A stretch of DNA of 64,000 bases from Helicobacter pylori. GTDB taxonomy: Bacteria; Campylobacterota; Campylobacteria; Campylobacterales; Helicobacteraceae. Both the position numbers and the translations under genes were made by a program. This document shows positions 39,398 through 48,354 of the stretch, one piece after another. The DNA lies in assembly GCF_030062585.1 (NCBI RefSeq), contig NZ_CP071935.1:1382947-1446946 (forward strand). Direction: 5' to 3'. Position 1 is the first letter of the stretch. Each line of letters begins with the position of its first letter. Under the pieces are notes generated by a model that was given only the letters and a program-made list of their open reading frames with translations, made no database searches and had not been told where the DNA came from.

Positions 39398-40240
39398 TTA
39401 TCTCAAAATCTCTTTGGCTCTTAAGATGTCTTGTTGGATCTGATTTTTAAGCTCTTTTAACGAAGAAAAACGCATGTTGTCTCGTATTTTTTGAACCCAA
39501 CGCAAAGCGATTTCTTTGGGCGGGTTTTCTATGATGGTATCAAGCACATGGCATTCTATGGCGAAATTTTGATCCGCGCTTAAGCGGTTGCCTATAAAAC
39601 TCACGCTTTTTTGATAAATTGGATCTTTTACTTTCACTAAACTCGCATACACCCCAAAACTAGGGAGGATAAAATCTTTAGTTTTGATATTTAAAGTAGG
39701 CGCTAATTCTTTATGCCCTAAGCCTTGATCGCTAATGACTTTTCCGCACACTTCATAAGGCCTGCCTAAGAGCTTGTTAGCTAAAAGCAAGTCGCCATGA
39801 CTTAGGGCTAGTTTGATCATCTTAGAATGCACGCTAATCTCTTGGACTTTCACTTCAGGCACAATAATGGTTTTTTCAAAACGCTCTTTTAAAAATAAAG
39901 CGTCATTTTGTCTTCCATGCCCAAACCTGAAATCATAGCCCACCACTAGGCGTTCTAAATGGGGGAATTTCTTTTTTAAAAGCTCTAAAAATTCTAGGGC
40001 GTTTAATTGTGAAATCTCTTCTAAATACACAAAAAATAAAGGCATGCCCACGAGTTTAGCGCGGTATTTTAGGGGGGTTAAATAGCCTTTAGTGTAATGT
40101 TTTTTTTCTATGATTAAAAGGGCTTTGGGATCTTTTAATTCCTTAAAAAGGGCTTGATGCCCTAGATGCAAGCCATCAAATTTACCGATAGCTAGGCTTT
40201 TAATCTCATGCTCGCTTGAAATGGATAAAAAATTCAACAT
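39398..40240 (-). CDS. ribF: Riboflavin kinase / FAD synthetase
   Basis: The bifunctional enzyme converts riboflavin to FMN and FAD. The N-terminal nucleotidyltransferase has IGKFDGLHLGHQALF (GxFDGxHxGH class) and VVGYDFRFGHGR, and the C-terminal kinase domain shows LAPTLNIKTKDFILPSFGVYAS, close to the PTxN motif. At 280 residues it is slightly shorter than most (300-310). Its start overlaps tlyA by 35 bases, an unusually long overlap. Confidence 0.92.
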   Translation of the reverse strand: MLNFLSISSEHEIKSLAIGKFDGLHLGHQALFKELKDPKALLIIEKKHYTKGYLTPLKYRAKLVGMPLFFVYLEEISQLNALEFLELLKKKFPHLERLVVGYDFRFGHGRQNDALFLKERFEKTIIVPEVKVQEISVHSKMIKLALSHGDLLLANKLLGRPYEVCGKVISDQGLGHKELAPTLNIKTKDFILPSFGVYASLVKVKDPIYQKSVSFIGNRLSADQNFAIECHVLDTIIENPPKEIALRWVQKIRDNMRFSSLKELKNQIQQDILRAKEILR

Positions 40241-40913
40241 TCCCGTTTTTCCCTTTCACTAAGCTTTCTTGGATCTTTAAGATTTGAAAATCCTTTGTTT
40301 TTAAATGGTTTTTAAAGTTTTCTAAAGCGTTTAAAATGGCTTCTTTATCCATCACCACCCCCTTTTTATTGCGTTTTACTGCTCTGCCCACTTCAAATTG
40401 CGGTTTGAAAAGCGCTAAAAATTCACCGCTTAAAGGCAAAATCGCTTCCAAAATACAATATAAAGAAATAAAGCTCACATCACAAAGCACTAAATCAATT
40501 GTTTCTGGCGTTTTAAACCCTCTAATATCGCATTCTTCGTAACATTCTATGCGTGTATCGTTTCTCAAACTTTCATCTAATTGCATTTTCCCCACATCCA
40601 CGCAAAGCACCTTTTTGGCCCCTTTTAAAAGAGCCACTTGACTAAAGCCCCCCTTGCTCGCTCCCACATCTAAAACCACCTTTTCTTTAAAATCTATAAA
40701 GTGATCTTCTAAAAAAATCCCTAATTTTTCCCCAGCCCTGCTAACGAATAAATTTGGAGCGATGAGTTCAATTTGATCACCCTCTTTAACGATAAAAGAG
40801 GGTTTAGAAACCACTATTTTATTGACTAAAACCTGATTTTTTAAAACCAACGCTTTAGCTTTTTCTCTGCTATTCGCTAAATGCTGGTTGAATAGGGCGT
40901 AATCTAGGCGCAT
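40206..40913 (-). CDS. tlyA: TlyA-type rRNA 2'-O-methyltransferase / hemolysin-like
   Basis: An N-terminal S4 RNA-binding domain (MRLDYALFNQHLANSREKAKALVLKNQVLVN) joins an FtsJ-like SAM methyltransferase domain (LDVGASKGGFSQVALLKGAKKVLCVDVG, then LVLCDVSFISL). Family members methylate 16S/23S rRNA 2'-OH and set capreomycin sensitivity; the older hemolysin name comes from contact-haemolysis phenotypes, also reported in H. pylori. The length is 235. It abuts the upstream lipoprotein gene by one base. Confidence 0.92.
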   Translation of the reverse strand: MRLDYALFNQHLANSREKAKALVLKNQVLVNKIVVSKPSFIVKEGDQIELIAPNLFVSRAGEKLGIFLEDHFIDFKEKVVLDVGASKGGFSQVALLKGAKKVLCVDVGKMQLDESLRNDTRIECYEECDIRGFKTPETIDLVLCDVSFISLYCILEAILPLSGEFLALFKPQFEVGRAVKRNKKGVVMDKEAILNALENFKNHLKTKDFQILKIQESLVKGKNGNVEFFIHFKRA

Positions 40914-41428
40914 TAAAATTGAGGCAAGGGGACTTGATAAGCGAAATTAAAAACAATCTTGCCTAAACTATAGGCATCAAGCTCTAGTTTGGCTTCTTGC
41001 ACCGCTAAATAATCCAATTTGTCAAAAGCGAGCAAAAAGGCTCGGCTCCACCGGTTCGTGGTTTCTAAAATGCCATCAAATTCATCTTTTGTGATTTCTC
41101 GCACCCATAAAGGCTCTGAGCCTGTAGGTTTTGTGCCAAAAAGCTCATAAGAAATATAGCCATCATCTATCCAATCGTTATTTTGCGTGAAAATCTCCAC
41201 TAAAAAATACTCATGGTCATAGTAAGTGCCGCTATCCACATCGTTTAAATGCGTAGCGATAGCCGTGATGATAGGCACATTATTTTGGGTGATTTCGCCC
41301 TTTCTGCTGGCTTGGATCTTTTTTTCTAACACTAAGTCTAGCGTGTAAGTGTCTTCATTGAAATTGCTCACACACCCCAAACAAAAGAATAAAAACACCA
41401 GAAGTGTTGAGAGATTTTTCAAACCCAT
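40913..41428 (-). CDS. Lipoprotein of unknown function
   Basis: A 171-residue protein (position of HP1085) with a clear lipoprotein signal: hydrophobic STLLVFLFFCLGC with the lipobox Cys at residue 19 and VSNFNE after it, so it is probably outer-membrane attached. The mature part is predicted mixed alpha/beta and contains no family motif I recognise. First gene of the run lipoprotein-tlyA-ribF-tkt-addB-ftsK; divergent from pyrB. Confidence 0.75.
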   Translation of the reverse strand: MGLKNLSTLLVFLFFCLGCVSNFNEDTYTLDLVLEKKIQASRKGEITQNNVPIITAIATHLNDVDSGTYYDHEYFLVEIFTQNNDWIDDGYISYELFGTKPTGSEPLWVREITKDEFDGILETTNRWSRAFLLAFDKLDYLAVQEAKLELDAYSLGKIVFNFAYQVPLPQF

Positions 41429-41494
41429 TCCTTGCTAAAACCCATGCCATTTTTAGCTAAAATAAAACCGATATTATAACTAAAAGGGGGTTTT

Positions 41495-42418
41495 ATGCCA
41501 AAAAAATGCCGACACTTGCTCCAAACCAGCGATTTAAGCCTAGATGAAATCAAGCTTTTATTGAACAAAGCGAGCGTTTATGCGAACGATTTTAACGCCG
41601 TATCTTTAGAAACGAAAGAAAAAATGCACAATAAAATCATCGTGGCGTTATTTTTTGAAAATTCCACCAGAACGGTGTCTAGTTTTGAAATCGCAAGCCT
41701 AAGGTTGGGGGCAAAAATAGTGAAATTAAACATGCAAACGAGCTCCACTTCAAAGGGTGAAACCCTAATAGACACTTTCAAAAATATCCATGCCATGCAG
41801 CCTGACGCTATCATCACACGGCATGCTTTTTCAAGCGCACCTTTTAAATTAGCTGAATTTTCACAATGCCCCTTGATTAACGCAGGAAGCGGCACAAGCG
41901 CTCACCCTACCCAAGCGTTATTAGATTTGTTCACCCTTTATCAGCATTTTGGCAGTTTGGAAAATTTAAAAGGGAAGAAAATCGCTTTCATAGGCGATGT
42001 GAAAAATTCAAGAGTGGCTAATAGCAACATTAAATTGCTCCAAAGGCTAGGGCTTGAGATCATGCTGTGCGCTCCAAGCTCCATGCTCCCTAGCGTTTCT
42101 TTAAAAACGACGCATAACGTTGAAGAAGCGATAGGATTTGCTGACATTTTAATGAGTTTGAGGACCCAAACCGAACGGCACAACGCGCCCATTTTTGCGA
42201 GCTTGAAAGATTACGGCAACGCTTATTGCATCACCCAAAAACGCCTAGACGATCACGCTAAAAATAAAGAGGTCATTATTTTACACCCAGGCCCGGTGCA
42301 TAGGGATATTGATATAGAAAGCGCGGTGTTAGAAAACAAGCGATCTAAAGTTTTAGAGCAAGTCAAAAATGGCGTGGCAATGCGCATGGCGGTGTTGGAG
42401 TTTTTATTAATAAATTAA
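41495..42418 (+). CDS. pyrB: Aspartate carbamoyltransferase catalytic chain
   Basis: PyrB forms carbamoyl-aspartate in pyrimidine synthesis. The carbamoyl-phosphate site [15 protein letters not shown] and the HPTQALLDL motif are intact, as is RTQTERH. At 307 residues it is full length; no regulatory-chain (pyrI) gene is adjacent, as usual in epsilonproteobacteria. AAAGGGGG precedes the ATG. Confidence 0.96.
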   Translation: MPKKCRHLLQTSDLSLDEIKLLLNKASVYANDFNAVSLETKEKMHNKIIVALFFENSTRTVSSFEIASLRLGAKIVKLNMQTSSTSKGETLIDTFKNIHAMQPDAIITRHAFSSAPFKLAEFSQCPLINAGSGTSAHPTQALLDLFTLYQHFGSLENLKGKKIAFIGDVKNSRVANSNIKLLQRLGLEIMLCAPSSMLPSVSLKTTHNVEEAIGFADILMSLRTQTERHNAPIFASLKDYGNAYCITQKRLDDHAKNKEVIILHPGPVHRDIDIESAVLENKRSKVLEQVKNGVAMRMAVLEFLLIN

Positions 42419-42579
42419 GTTTTAAAAACTTAAAAAAGGCTTTTAGCATTGTTTAAAATCAATATAAGAACTTTCATATTAAAAAAGTGGGTTTGATTGT
42501 AAAACGGTGCAAAAATCCCACTTTGATTAAATTTTGATTTACTCTATCTCATTTTATGATGAAACTAAAAAAATTTCGT

Positions 42580-42585
42580 TATAAT
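42580..42585 (+). promoter_or_regulatory. -10 box for hofB
   Basis: TATAAT about 115 bases upstream of the hofB ATG gives a long leader; the rest of 42419-42700 is very AT-rich with no gene seen. Confidence 0.45.
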
Positions 42586-42700
42586 CTAAAATAGTTGAGT
42601 TAATTAAAAGTAAATAAATAGCTTGATTATGCTTCTTTGTTTTTAGATCAGTTAAGAATTGTATAGTCTTTAAGATGTATTGGCTATTAAAAGGGAAAAA

Positions 42701-44140
42701 ATGAAAAATAGCGCGCCTTTAAAGAATAAAGTTTTTTGTGGTTTATACGTTTTGAGTTTGAACGCTTCTGTGCAAGCGTTTGATTATAAAATTGAAGTTT
42801 TGGCGGAGTCCTTTTCTAAAGTTGGCTTTAATAAAAAAAAGATTGACATAGCTAGGGGGATTTATCCTACAGAGACTTTTGTAACCGCTGTAGGTCAGGG
42901 CAATATTTATGCGGATTTTTTATCCAAAGGCCTTAAAGATCAAGGGCATGTTTTAGAGGGAAAAGTCGGCGGCACGCTAGGAGGGGTCGCTTATGATGAC
43001 ACCAAATTCAATCAAGGCGGATCGGTTATTTATAACTACATCGGTTATTGGGATGGCTATTTAGGGGGTAAAAGAGCCTTGCTTGATGGCACGAGTATCC
43101 ATGAGTGCGCGCTTGGATCTGATGGCAAGGTGATTGATTCTATAGCATGCGGGAACGCTAGGGCTAATAAAATCCGCCGTAATTATTTGATGAATAACGC
43201 TTTTTTAGAATACCGCTATAAGGATATTTTTACGGCTAAAGGAGGGCGTTATCAATCTAATGCTCCTTATATGAGCGGTTACACGCAAGGCTTTGAAATC
43301 AGCGCTAAAGTTAAGGATAAAAATGAAGCAAGCCACAAATTATGGTGGTTTAGCTCATGGGGTAGGGCGTTCGCTTATGGGGAGTGGATTTATGATTTTT
43401 ACTCTCCAAGAACCGTGATTAAAAACGGGCGCACTCTAAATTATGGTATCCATTTAGTGAACTACACTTATGAAAGAAAAGGAATTAGCGTCAGCCCTTT
43501 TTTCCAATTTTCGCCTGGGACCTATTATAGCCCTGGGGTGGCTGTAGGCTATGATAGTAACCCTAATTTCAATGGCGTGGGCTTTAGATCCGAAACGAAA
43601 GCTTATATTTTGCTCCCTGTCCATGCCCCCTTAAGAAGGGATACTTATCGTTACGCTGTGAAAGCTGGTACTGCTGGGCAAAGCTTGCTCATTAGGCAAC
43701 GATTTGATTACAATGAATTTAATTTCGGAGGAGCGTTTTATAAAGTGTGGAAAAACGCAAACGCTTACATCGGCACGACAGGAAACCCTTTAGGCATTGA
43801 TTTTTGGACCAATAGCGTTTATGATATAGGGCAAGCCTTAAGCCATGTGGTAACCGCTGATGCCGTCTCTGGCTGGGTTTTTGGTGGGGGCGTGCATAAA
43901 AAGTGGCTGTGGGGGACTTTATGGCGTTGGACTAGCGGCACTTTAGCCAATGAAGCGAGCGCGGCTGTTAATGTGGGCTATAAGATCAGTAAGAGTTTGA
44001 CAGCGAGTGTGAAATTAGAATATTTGGGCGTGATGACGCATTCAGGCTTTACGGTAGGGAGTTACAGACCCACGCCCGGCTCTAAAGCGCTTTATTCAGA
44101 CAGGAGCCATTTGATGACAACCCTTAGCGCTAAATTCTAA
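42701..44140 (+). CDS. hofB: Hof-family outer-membrane protein
   Basis: A 479-residue beta-barrel protein of the H. pylori Hof family (position of HP1083, hofB). The signal peptide ends at VQA before FDYKIE; the barrel part is rich in alternating aromatic strands and ends in TTLSAKF, a typical outer-membrane C-terminal strand. One long loop holds a cysteine pair (HECALGSDGKVIDSIACG). The ATG at 42701 follows AAAGGGA; an in-frame TTG 21 bases upstream is less likely. Substrate unknown; some relatives look like OprD-type porins. Confidence 0.9.
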   Translation: MKNSAPLKNKVFCGLYVLSLNASVQAFDYKIEVLAESFSKVGFNKKKIDIARGIYPTETFVTAVGQGNIYADFLSKGLKDQGHVLEGKVGGTLGGVAYDDTKFNQGGSVIYNYIGYWDGYLGGKRALLDGTSIHECALGSDGKVIDSIACGNARANKIRRNYLMNNAFLEYRYKDIFTAKGGRYQSNAPYMSGYTQGFEISAKVKDKNEASHKLWWFSSWGRAFAYGEWIYDFYSPRTVIKNGRTLNYGIHLVNYTYERKGISVSPFFQFSPGTYYSPGVAVGYDSNPNFNGVGFRSETKAYILLPVHAPLRRDTYRYAVKAGTAGQSLLIRQRFDYNEFNFGGAFYKVWKNANAYIGTTGNPLGIDFWTNSVYDIGQALSHVVTADAVSGWVFGGGVHKKWLWGTLWRWTSGTLANEASAAVNVGYKISKSLTASVKLEYLGVMTHSGFTVGSYRPTPGSKALYSDRSHLMTTLSAKF

Positions 44141-44145
44141 TCAAT

Positions 44146-44169
44146 CGCTTTAAGCTGTTTATTAAAGCG
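44146..44169 (+). terminator. Perfect 8-bp inverted repeat after hofB
   Basis: CGCTTTAA and TTAAAGCG flank an 8-base loop just past the hofB stop. Only a weak T-rich tail follows, so its role as a terminator is tentative. Confidence 0.4.
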
Positions 44170-44193
44170 TTAAAAATCCCTTAATAAAAACAC

Positions 44194-44199
44194 TATAAT
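44194..44199 (+). promoter_or_regulatory. -10 box for msbA
   Basis: TATAAT 31 bases upstream of the msbA TTG start. Confidence 0.5.
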
Positions 44200-44230
44200 A
44201 CAAGTTTAATCAAATCCAAAGGTTAAGCAT

Positions 44231-45886
44231 TTGAAACTCTTTTTCAGGCGGTATTCTAAATACCTTAAAGAGCATTATAAAAGTTTTATAGTGGTTTTAT
44301 TTTCTTCTTTGGTGGTGGCTTTAAGCACGGCTTGGGGGACTTATTTAGTCAAGCCCACTTTAGATGAAATTTTTATCAATAAAGACACTCACATGCTCAA
44401 AATCCTGCCTTTTTTAGTGATTTTGGCGTATTTGGGTAAGAGTGGGGGCATGTATTTAGGCACTTATTTCACCAATTTCATTGGGCTTGATATTGTCAAA
44501 AAAATACGCAACACCATGTTAGAAAGCCTTCTCAAAATGGAAATGGATTTTTTTAATAGGACGAAAAAGGGCGAATTGATCGCAAGGATCACCAATGATA
44601 TAGGTTTGATTAGAGCGAGTTTGTCCAATTACCTTTCAGAGAGCCTAAGAGAGGGACTAACCATTGTTGGATTAGTGGGGGTGGTGATCTATCAAAGCCC
44701 TAAATTAGCACTAGTGGGGCTAGTGATCATGCCGCTAGCGGCCATTCCTATCAGTAAAATCATTCGTAAGGTTAAAAAACTCGCTAAAGCCCATCAAGAG
44801 AGTAACGCCAAAATCACCGCTCGTTTGAGTGAAGTTTTTAACAATGTGGAAGCGATTAAAATCTCTAATGGCGAAAAATTAGAGCATAAGGCTTTTGTGA
44901 AAGAAAATGAAGCGTTTTTTAAAATCGGTATCAAAAACATCGCCGTGGCTGAAATTTCTTCGCCTTTAATGGAGTTTTTAGGTTCAATCGCTATAGCGTT
45001 AGTGATTTATTTAGGGGGGAATGAAGTGATTAGGGGCCATATTAGCGTGGGGGCGTTTTTTTCTTTCATCACGGCCCTTTTTATGCTCTATACGCCGATC
45101 AAACGCCTAACTAGGATTGTTTCTAATTTTCAAGAAGCCTTAGTCGCTAGCGACAGGATCCATGAGATTTTAGAAAGAGAGCCGGTCATTATTGATGGGG
45201 AATTAACGCTAGATAACGCTATACACACCATAGAATTTAAAAAGGTATGGCTGGCTTATGCGCTAGACAATCAAGAGCGTTATGTTTTAAGCGATATTAG
45301 TTTGAAATTCCAACAAAATGAAATCATCGCTTTAAAGGGCGAAAGCGGGAGCGGTAAAAGCTCATTAGTGAATCTGATCTTACGCCTTTATGAGCCAAGC
45401 AAGGGCGAAATTTTCATCAATGATCAAAAAATAGAGAGCATCACTCAAAAATCCTTAAGGGAAAAGATTAGCGTTGTCACTCAAAGGGTGTTTATCTTTA
45501 ACGGGAGCGTGGCTGAAAATGTGGCGTATGGTTTAGAAATTGATGAGGTGAAAATCAAAGAATGCCTAAAAAAAGCTCAAGCCTTAGATTTTGTGGAAAA
45601 AATGCCTCATGGGATAGAGAGCGTTTTAGATGAATTTGGCGCTAACCTTAGCGGCGGCCAACGCCAAAGGATCGCCATTGCAAGAGCTTTGTATAAAGAC
45701 GCTCAAGTTTTAATCTTTGATGAAGCCACTTCCGCTTTGGACAATAACACAGAAGAGAGCGTTAAGCAAAGCATTTTGGAATTGAAACAAAACCGCTTGA
45801 TCATTCTCATCTCGCATAACCCAAGCACGCTAAAATTAGCCACTAAGCATGTGAAATTAGAGCATGGGCGTTTGATAGAATGCTAA
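44231..45886 (+). CDS. msbA: MsbA-type lipid/multidrug ABC exporter
   Basis: A 551-residue half-transporter: six membrane helices in the first ~310 residues, then one nucleotide-binding domain with Walker A GESGSGKSS, signature LSGGQRQRIAIARAL, and Walker B LIFDEATSALD. The family flips lipid A-core across the inner membrane; this H. pylori member (HP1082) is also implicated in multidrug efflux. The start is TTG (ttgaaactcttt). Its end overlaps the next lipoprotein gene by seven bases. Confidence 0.9.
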   Translation: MKLFFRRYSKYLKEHYKSFIVVLFSSLVVALSTAWGTYLVKPTLDEIFINKDTHMLKILPFLVILAYLGKSGGMYLGTYFTNFIGLDIVKKIRNTMLESLLKMEMDFFNRTKKGELIARITNDIGLIRASLSNYLSESLREGLTIVGLVGVVIYQSPKLALVGLVIMPLAAIPISKIIRKVKKLAKAHQESNAKITARLSEVFNNVEAIKISNGEKLEHKAFVKENEAFFKIGIKNIAVAEISSPLMEFLGSIAIALVIYLGGNEVIRGHISVGAFFSFITALFMLYTPIKRLTRIVSNFQEALVASDRIHEILEREPVIIDGELTLDNAIHTIEFKKVWLAYALDNQERYVLSDISLKFQQNEIIALKGESGSGKSSLVNLILRLYEPSKGEIFINDQKIESITQKSLREKISVVTQRVFIFNGSVAENVAYGLEIDEVKIKECLKKAQALDFVEKMPHGIESVLDEFGANLSGGQRQRIAIARALYKDAQVLIFDEATSALDNNTEESVKQSILELKQNRLIILISHNPSTLKLATKHVKLEHGRLIEC

Positions 45887-46503
45887 GGATTTTAAGCGTT
45901 GGTGTTGTTTTTATTTTACTAGGGTGTCAGTTTTTCAACAACACGACTCTGCATTTAAAATATAAAGATTACCCCAAAAACAGCACTTTAAAAACCGTTT
46001 TTACTTTAAACCCACCTAAAATCTTTTTTAACGCCCGTTTTGTGCCGCCCTTTTACCAAAAAGAATTTAAAAAAGCGATCGCCCAGCAAATCGCTTATTT
46101 TTTAAAAGATAAAAGCGCTCTCACTTTCAATATTTCAGGCAATGTTTTTTTTTCTTTTGAAGAGAGTCCTAAGGATTTAAAAGCCATTAAAGAAAGGCTT
46201 AAAAAGACGATTGAGCCTAACGCTGACCCTAAATCTGTCATGCGTTTTTTAAACCTTCAAGCGAGCTTGATTTTAGAATGCGTCCCGCAAACCACTTGCC
46301 CGTTTGACACCCTTTTAATCCCCACCGCTCTCAGCGTGCCTGTTGATTACGCCAATCGTTTGGGCGATAACCCCTCTCTTTTTCCCCAAGAAGATAAATC
46401 CTATCATAACGCTTTAATCAAAGCCCTTAATAAGGCTTACTATTCTCTTATGGAGGGTTTAGAAAAGCGTTTGAACGCTATAGAAAATGCGGCATGGCTT
46501 TAG
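45880..46503 (+). CDS. Lipoprotein of unknown function
   Basis: A 207-residue protein (HP1081 position) whose N-terminus LRILSVGVVFILLGCQF contains a lipobox with Cys16. The mature part has repeated lysine-rich and aromatic stretches and no recognised family; coupling with msbA suggests an envelope role. A T9 run (46145-46153) lies in frame in the coding sequence. Confidence 0.75.
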   Translation: MLRILSVGVVFILLGCQFFNNTTLHLKYKDYPKNSTLKTVFTLNPPKIFFNARFVPPFYQKEFKKAIAQQIAYFLKDKSALTFNISGNVFFSFEESPKDLKAIKERLKKTIEPNADPKSVMRFLNLQASLILECVPQTTCPFDTLLIPTALSVPVDYANRLGDNPSLFPQEDKSYHNALIKALNKAYYSLMEGLEKRLNAIENAAWL

Positions 46504-46506
46504 GGC

Positions 46507-47076
46507 ATGAAAAAGATTTTATTTTTTATTTTTGTTGTTTTGTTTTCGGTAGGGATTTATTTAACTTGGCATGTTTTATTGGAAAAAGCCCTAGAATTGA
46601 AATTAGTAACCTCGGCTAACGATTTGCTTTTAAAATTGTTGGCAATTCTTGGCGTTTTTTCCATGTTAGTGCTTTTTCAAGGCGTTATCTCTTCGTATAA
46701 GAAGCGCCAACTCAAACGCATTTTGCAAAAAATAGACGCCATGAACGGCTTTGAATTTGAAGAATATTCCAAAATCTTTTTCACTTCAAAGGGTTTTGAA
46801 GTTACAATCACTCAAAAAAGCGGCGATTATGGAGCGGATTTGATTATAGAAAAAGACGGCGTCAAATGGGCGGTTCAAGCCAAACGCTACTCGCACAAAG
46901 TTTCGCCCAAAGCCATTCAAGAGGTGGTCTCTTCTAAAGCTTACTACGCTTGCGAAAAAGCCTGCGTGATCACTAACAGCTACTTCACGCAAGCGGCTCA
47001 AAAACTGGCTCAAGCTAATGAAGTGCTTTTGATTGATAGAGACGAATGGATCAAATTTTTGGGTGGGAAAAACTAA
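46507..47076 (+). CDS. Membrane-anchored Mrr-like restriction endonuclease-fold protein
   Basis: A 189-residue protein (HP1080 position) with two N-terminal membrane helices (residues ~4-24 and ~42-62) and a C-terminal Mrr-type domain: NGFEFEEYSKIFFTSKGF, then GDYGADLIIEKDG (D111), WAVQAKRY (Q124, K126) and AYYACEKACVITNSYFT. The D...QxK triad is the usual Mrr variant of PD-(D/E)XK. Membrane-tethered Mrr domains are widespread but mostly uncharacterised; some Mrr proteins cut modified or foreign DNA. It lies three bases after the lipoprotein gene and 132 bases before the ATPase/TOPRIM pair. Confidence 0.8.
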   Translation: MKKILFFIFVVLFSVGIYLTWHVLLEKALELKLVTSANDLLLKLLAILGVFSMLVLFQGVISSYKKRQLKRILQKIDAMNGFEFEEYSKIFFTSKGFEVTITQKSGDYGADLIIEKDGVKWAVQAKRYSHKVSPKAIQEVVSSKAYYACEKACVITNSYFTQAAQKLAQANEVLLIDRDEWIKFLGGKN

Positions 47077-47160
47077 TCCAAATAGGATAATTTATATAAT
47101 GTTTTTATTTTTATGATTTCTTATTTATTTCCTATTAAATTTTTTCGTAATCGCATGCGT

Positions 47161-47166
47161 TATAAT
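47161..47166 (+). promoter_or_regulatory. -10 box for the ATPase/TOPRIM cassette
   Basis: TATAAT 42 bases upstream of the ATPase ATG gives the pair its own promoter; an AAAGGGG ribosome site lies at 47199-47205. Confidence 0.6.
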
Positions 47167-47208
47167 ATGAAAATTTAGCATCAATTTTTGTTTGGATAAA
47201 GGGGTTCG

Positions 47209-48354
47209 ATGATTCAATCTGTTCGCATTAAAAATTTTAAGACTTTTAAGGACACTCAAATTGATGGTTTTACCAAACTTAATATTATCACCGGCCAAAA
47301 CAATGCGGGCAAATCCAATTTGTTAGAAGCGTTGTATTATTTGGTAGGTAAATCCATGCACCCATGCACTAATGTATTAGAAATTTATGACAATATACGC
47401 AAAGAGCCTTTAACATCAGAATCAAAAAGCTTAATGTTTTATGGTTTAGACACTAAGGAAGAAATACAAATTGTTACAACTTTAGACAACAATCAGACCT
47501 TGGACTTGCAAATAAAATTCATAGCCAGTGAAAACCAAAAGGTAATAGAGTCGCAAATAATACCTACAGCAGAACAAACTCAAATGCTCTCTCAGCTTAA
47601 TTTCACTCTTAAAAAAAATAATGAAGAAATCTATAACGATCATTTAAATATTGCTAAAGTTCCTAATTTCCCACCAATTCCTAATCAGTCAGGCTACAAC
47701 AGGCAATTTAAGAATTTTGATCCTAATCAATTGCAAAAACTTTTACCCTTTGAAAGCGCTACCATAATACCTAGCGATGTTGTTTACAGGCAAGCTCATA
47801 TGATTCAAGCGGTGAGTAAAATTTGCAGTAACAACCAATTAGAAGAAGAATTAAATAAACATCTTAATCAATTTGATAACAATATCCAATCTATTAGCTT
47901 TAACACCAACAACCAACTCAAATTAAAAGTGAAAAATATCAAAGAAAAAGTCCCACTATCTGTATTTGGCGATGGTTTGAAGAAATATTTGCATATTGTA
48001 AGTGTTTTTATGGTTGATAACGCAAAAACGATTTATATTGATGAAGTAGAGAATGGCTTACACTTTTCTCGCATGAAATTATTATTAAGGTGTGTTATTG
48101 ATTTTATCAACGACAACAAAGATGGTAATTTGCAAGTGTTTATGACCACCCACAGCCAAGAATTTATAGAAATTCTAGATCAAGTTATCAGAGAAAAGGA
48201 TTTTGTGCATCAAACTAAGTTGTTTTGCTTGGAACAATACGATGATTTAATCGTTGCAGAGCCTTATTATGGAGAAAATTTATCTCTTTATTTCAAGAAT
48301 GGTGCCAATCTTTTTGGAGGTAAAGAAAGGTTTAAGGAAAATAACTATGAGTAA
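47209..48354 (+). CDS. OLD/SMC-type AAA ATPase (first gene of a two-gene cassette)
   Basis: A 381-residue ATPase of the AAA_15/AAA_21 (OLD/RecF-like) type. Walker A GQNNAGKS is at residues 29-36 after the RIKNFKTFKD N-terminus. A signature-like SVFGDGLKK lies at 251-259, Walker B IYIDEVENGLH around 275-285, and the H-loop TTHSQEF at 313-319 (His315). The middle ~150 residues are a helical insert with no recognised motif. It lacks its own TOPRIM domain; the next gene supplies one. This is the split arrangement of PARIS-like/class 4 OLD systems. By position it is HP1079. Confidence 0.85.
   Translation: MIQSVRIKNFKTFKDTQIDGFTKLNIITGQNNAGKSNLLEALYYLVGKSMHPCTNVLEIYDNIRKEPLTSESKSLMFYGLDTKEEIQIVTTLDNNQTLDLQIKFIASENQKVIESQIIPTAEQTQMLSQLNFTLKKNNEEIYNDHLNIAKVPNFPPIPNQSGYNRQFKNFDPNQLQKLLPFESATIIPSDVVYRQAHMIQAVSKICSNNQLEEELNKHLNQFDNNIQSISFNTNNQLKLKVKNIKEKVPLSVFGDGLKKYLHIVSVFMVDNAKTIYIDEVENGLHFSRMKLLLRCVIDFINDNKDGNLQVFMTTHSQEFIEILDQVIREKDFVHQTKLFCLEQYDDLIVAEPYYGENLSLYFKNGANLFGGKERFKENNYE

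Noticed and set aside
46145-46153. T9 run in the lipoprotein gene as a phase switch
   Set aside because: It is in frame with a full-length product, and T9 within coding sequence is short for a switch; noted only in the gene entry.
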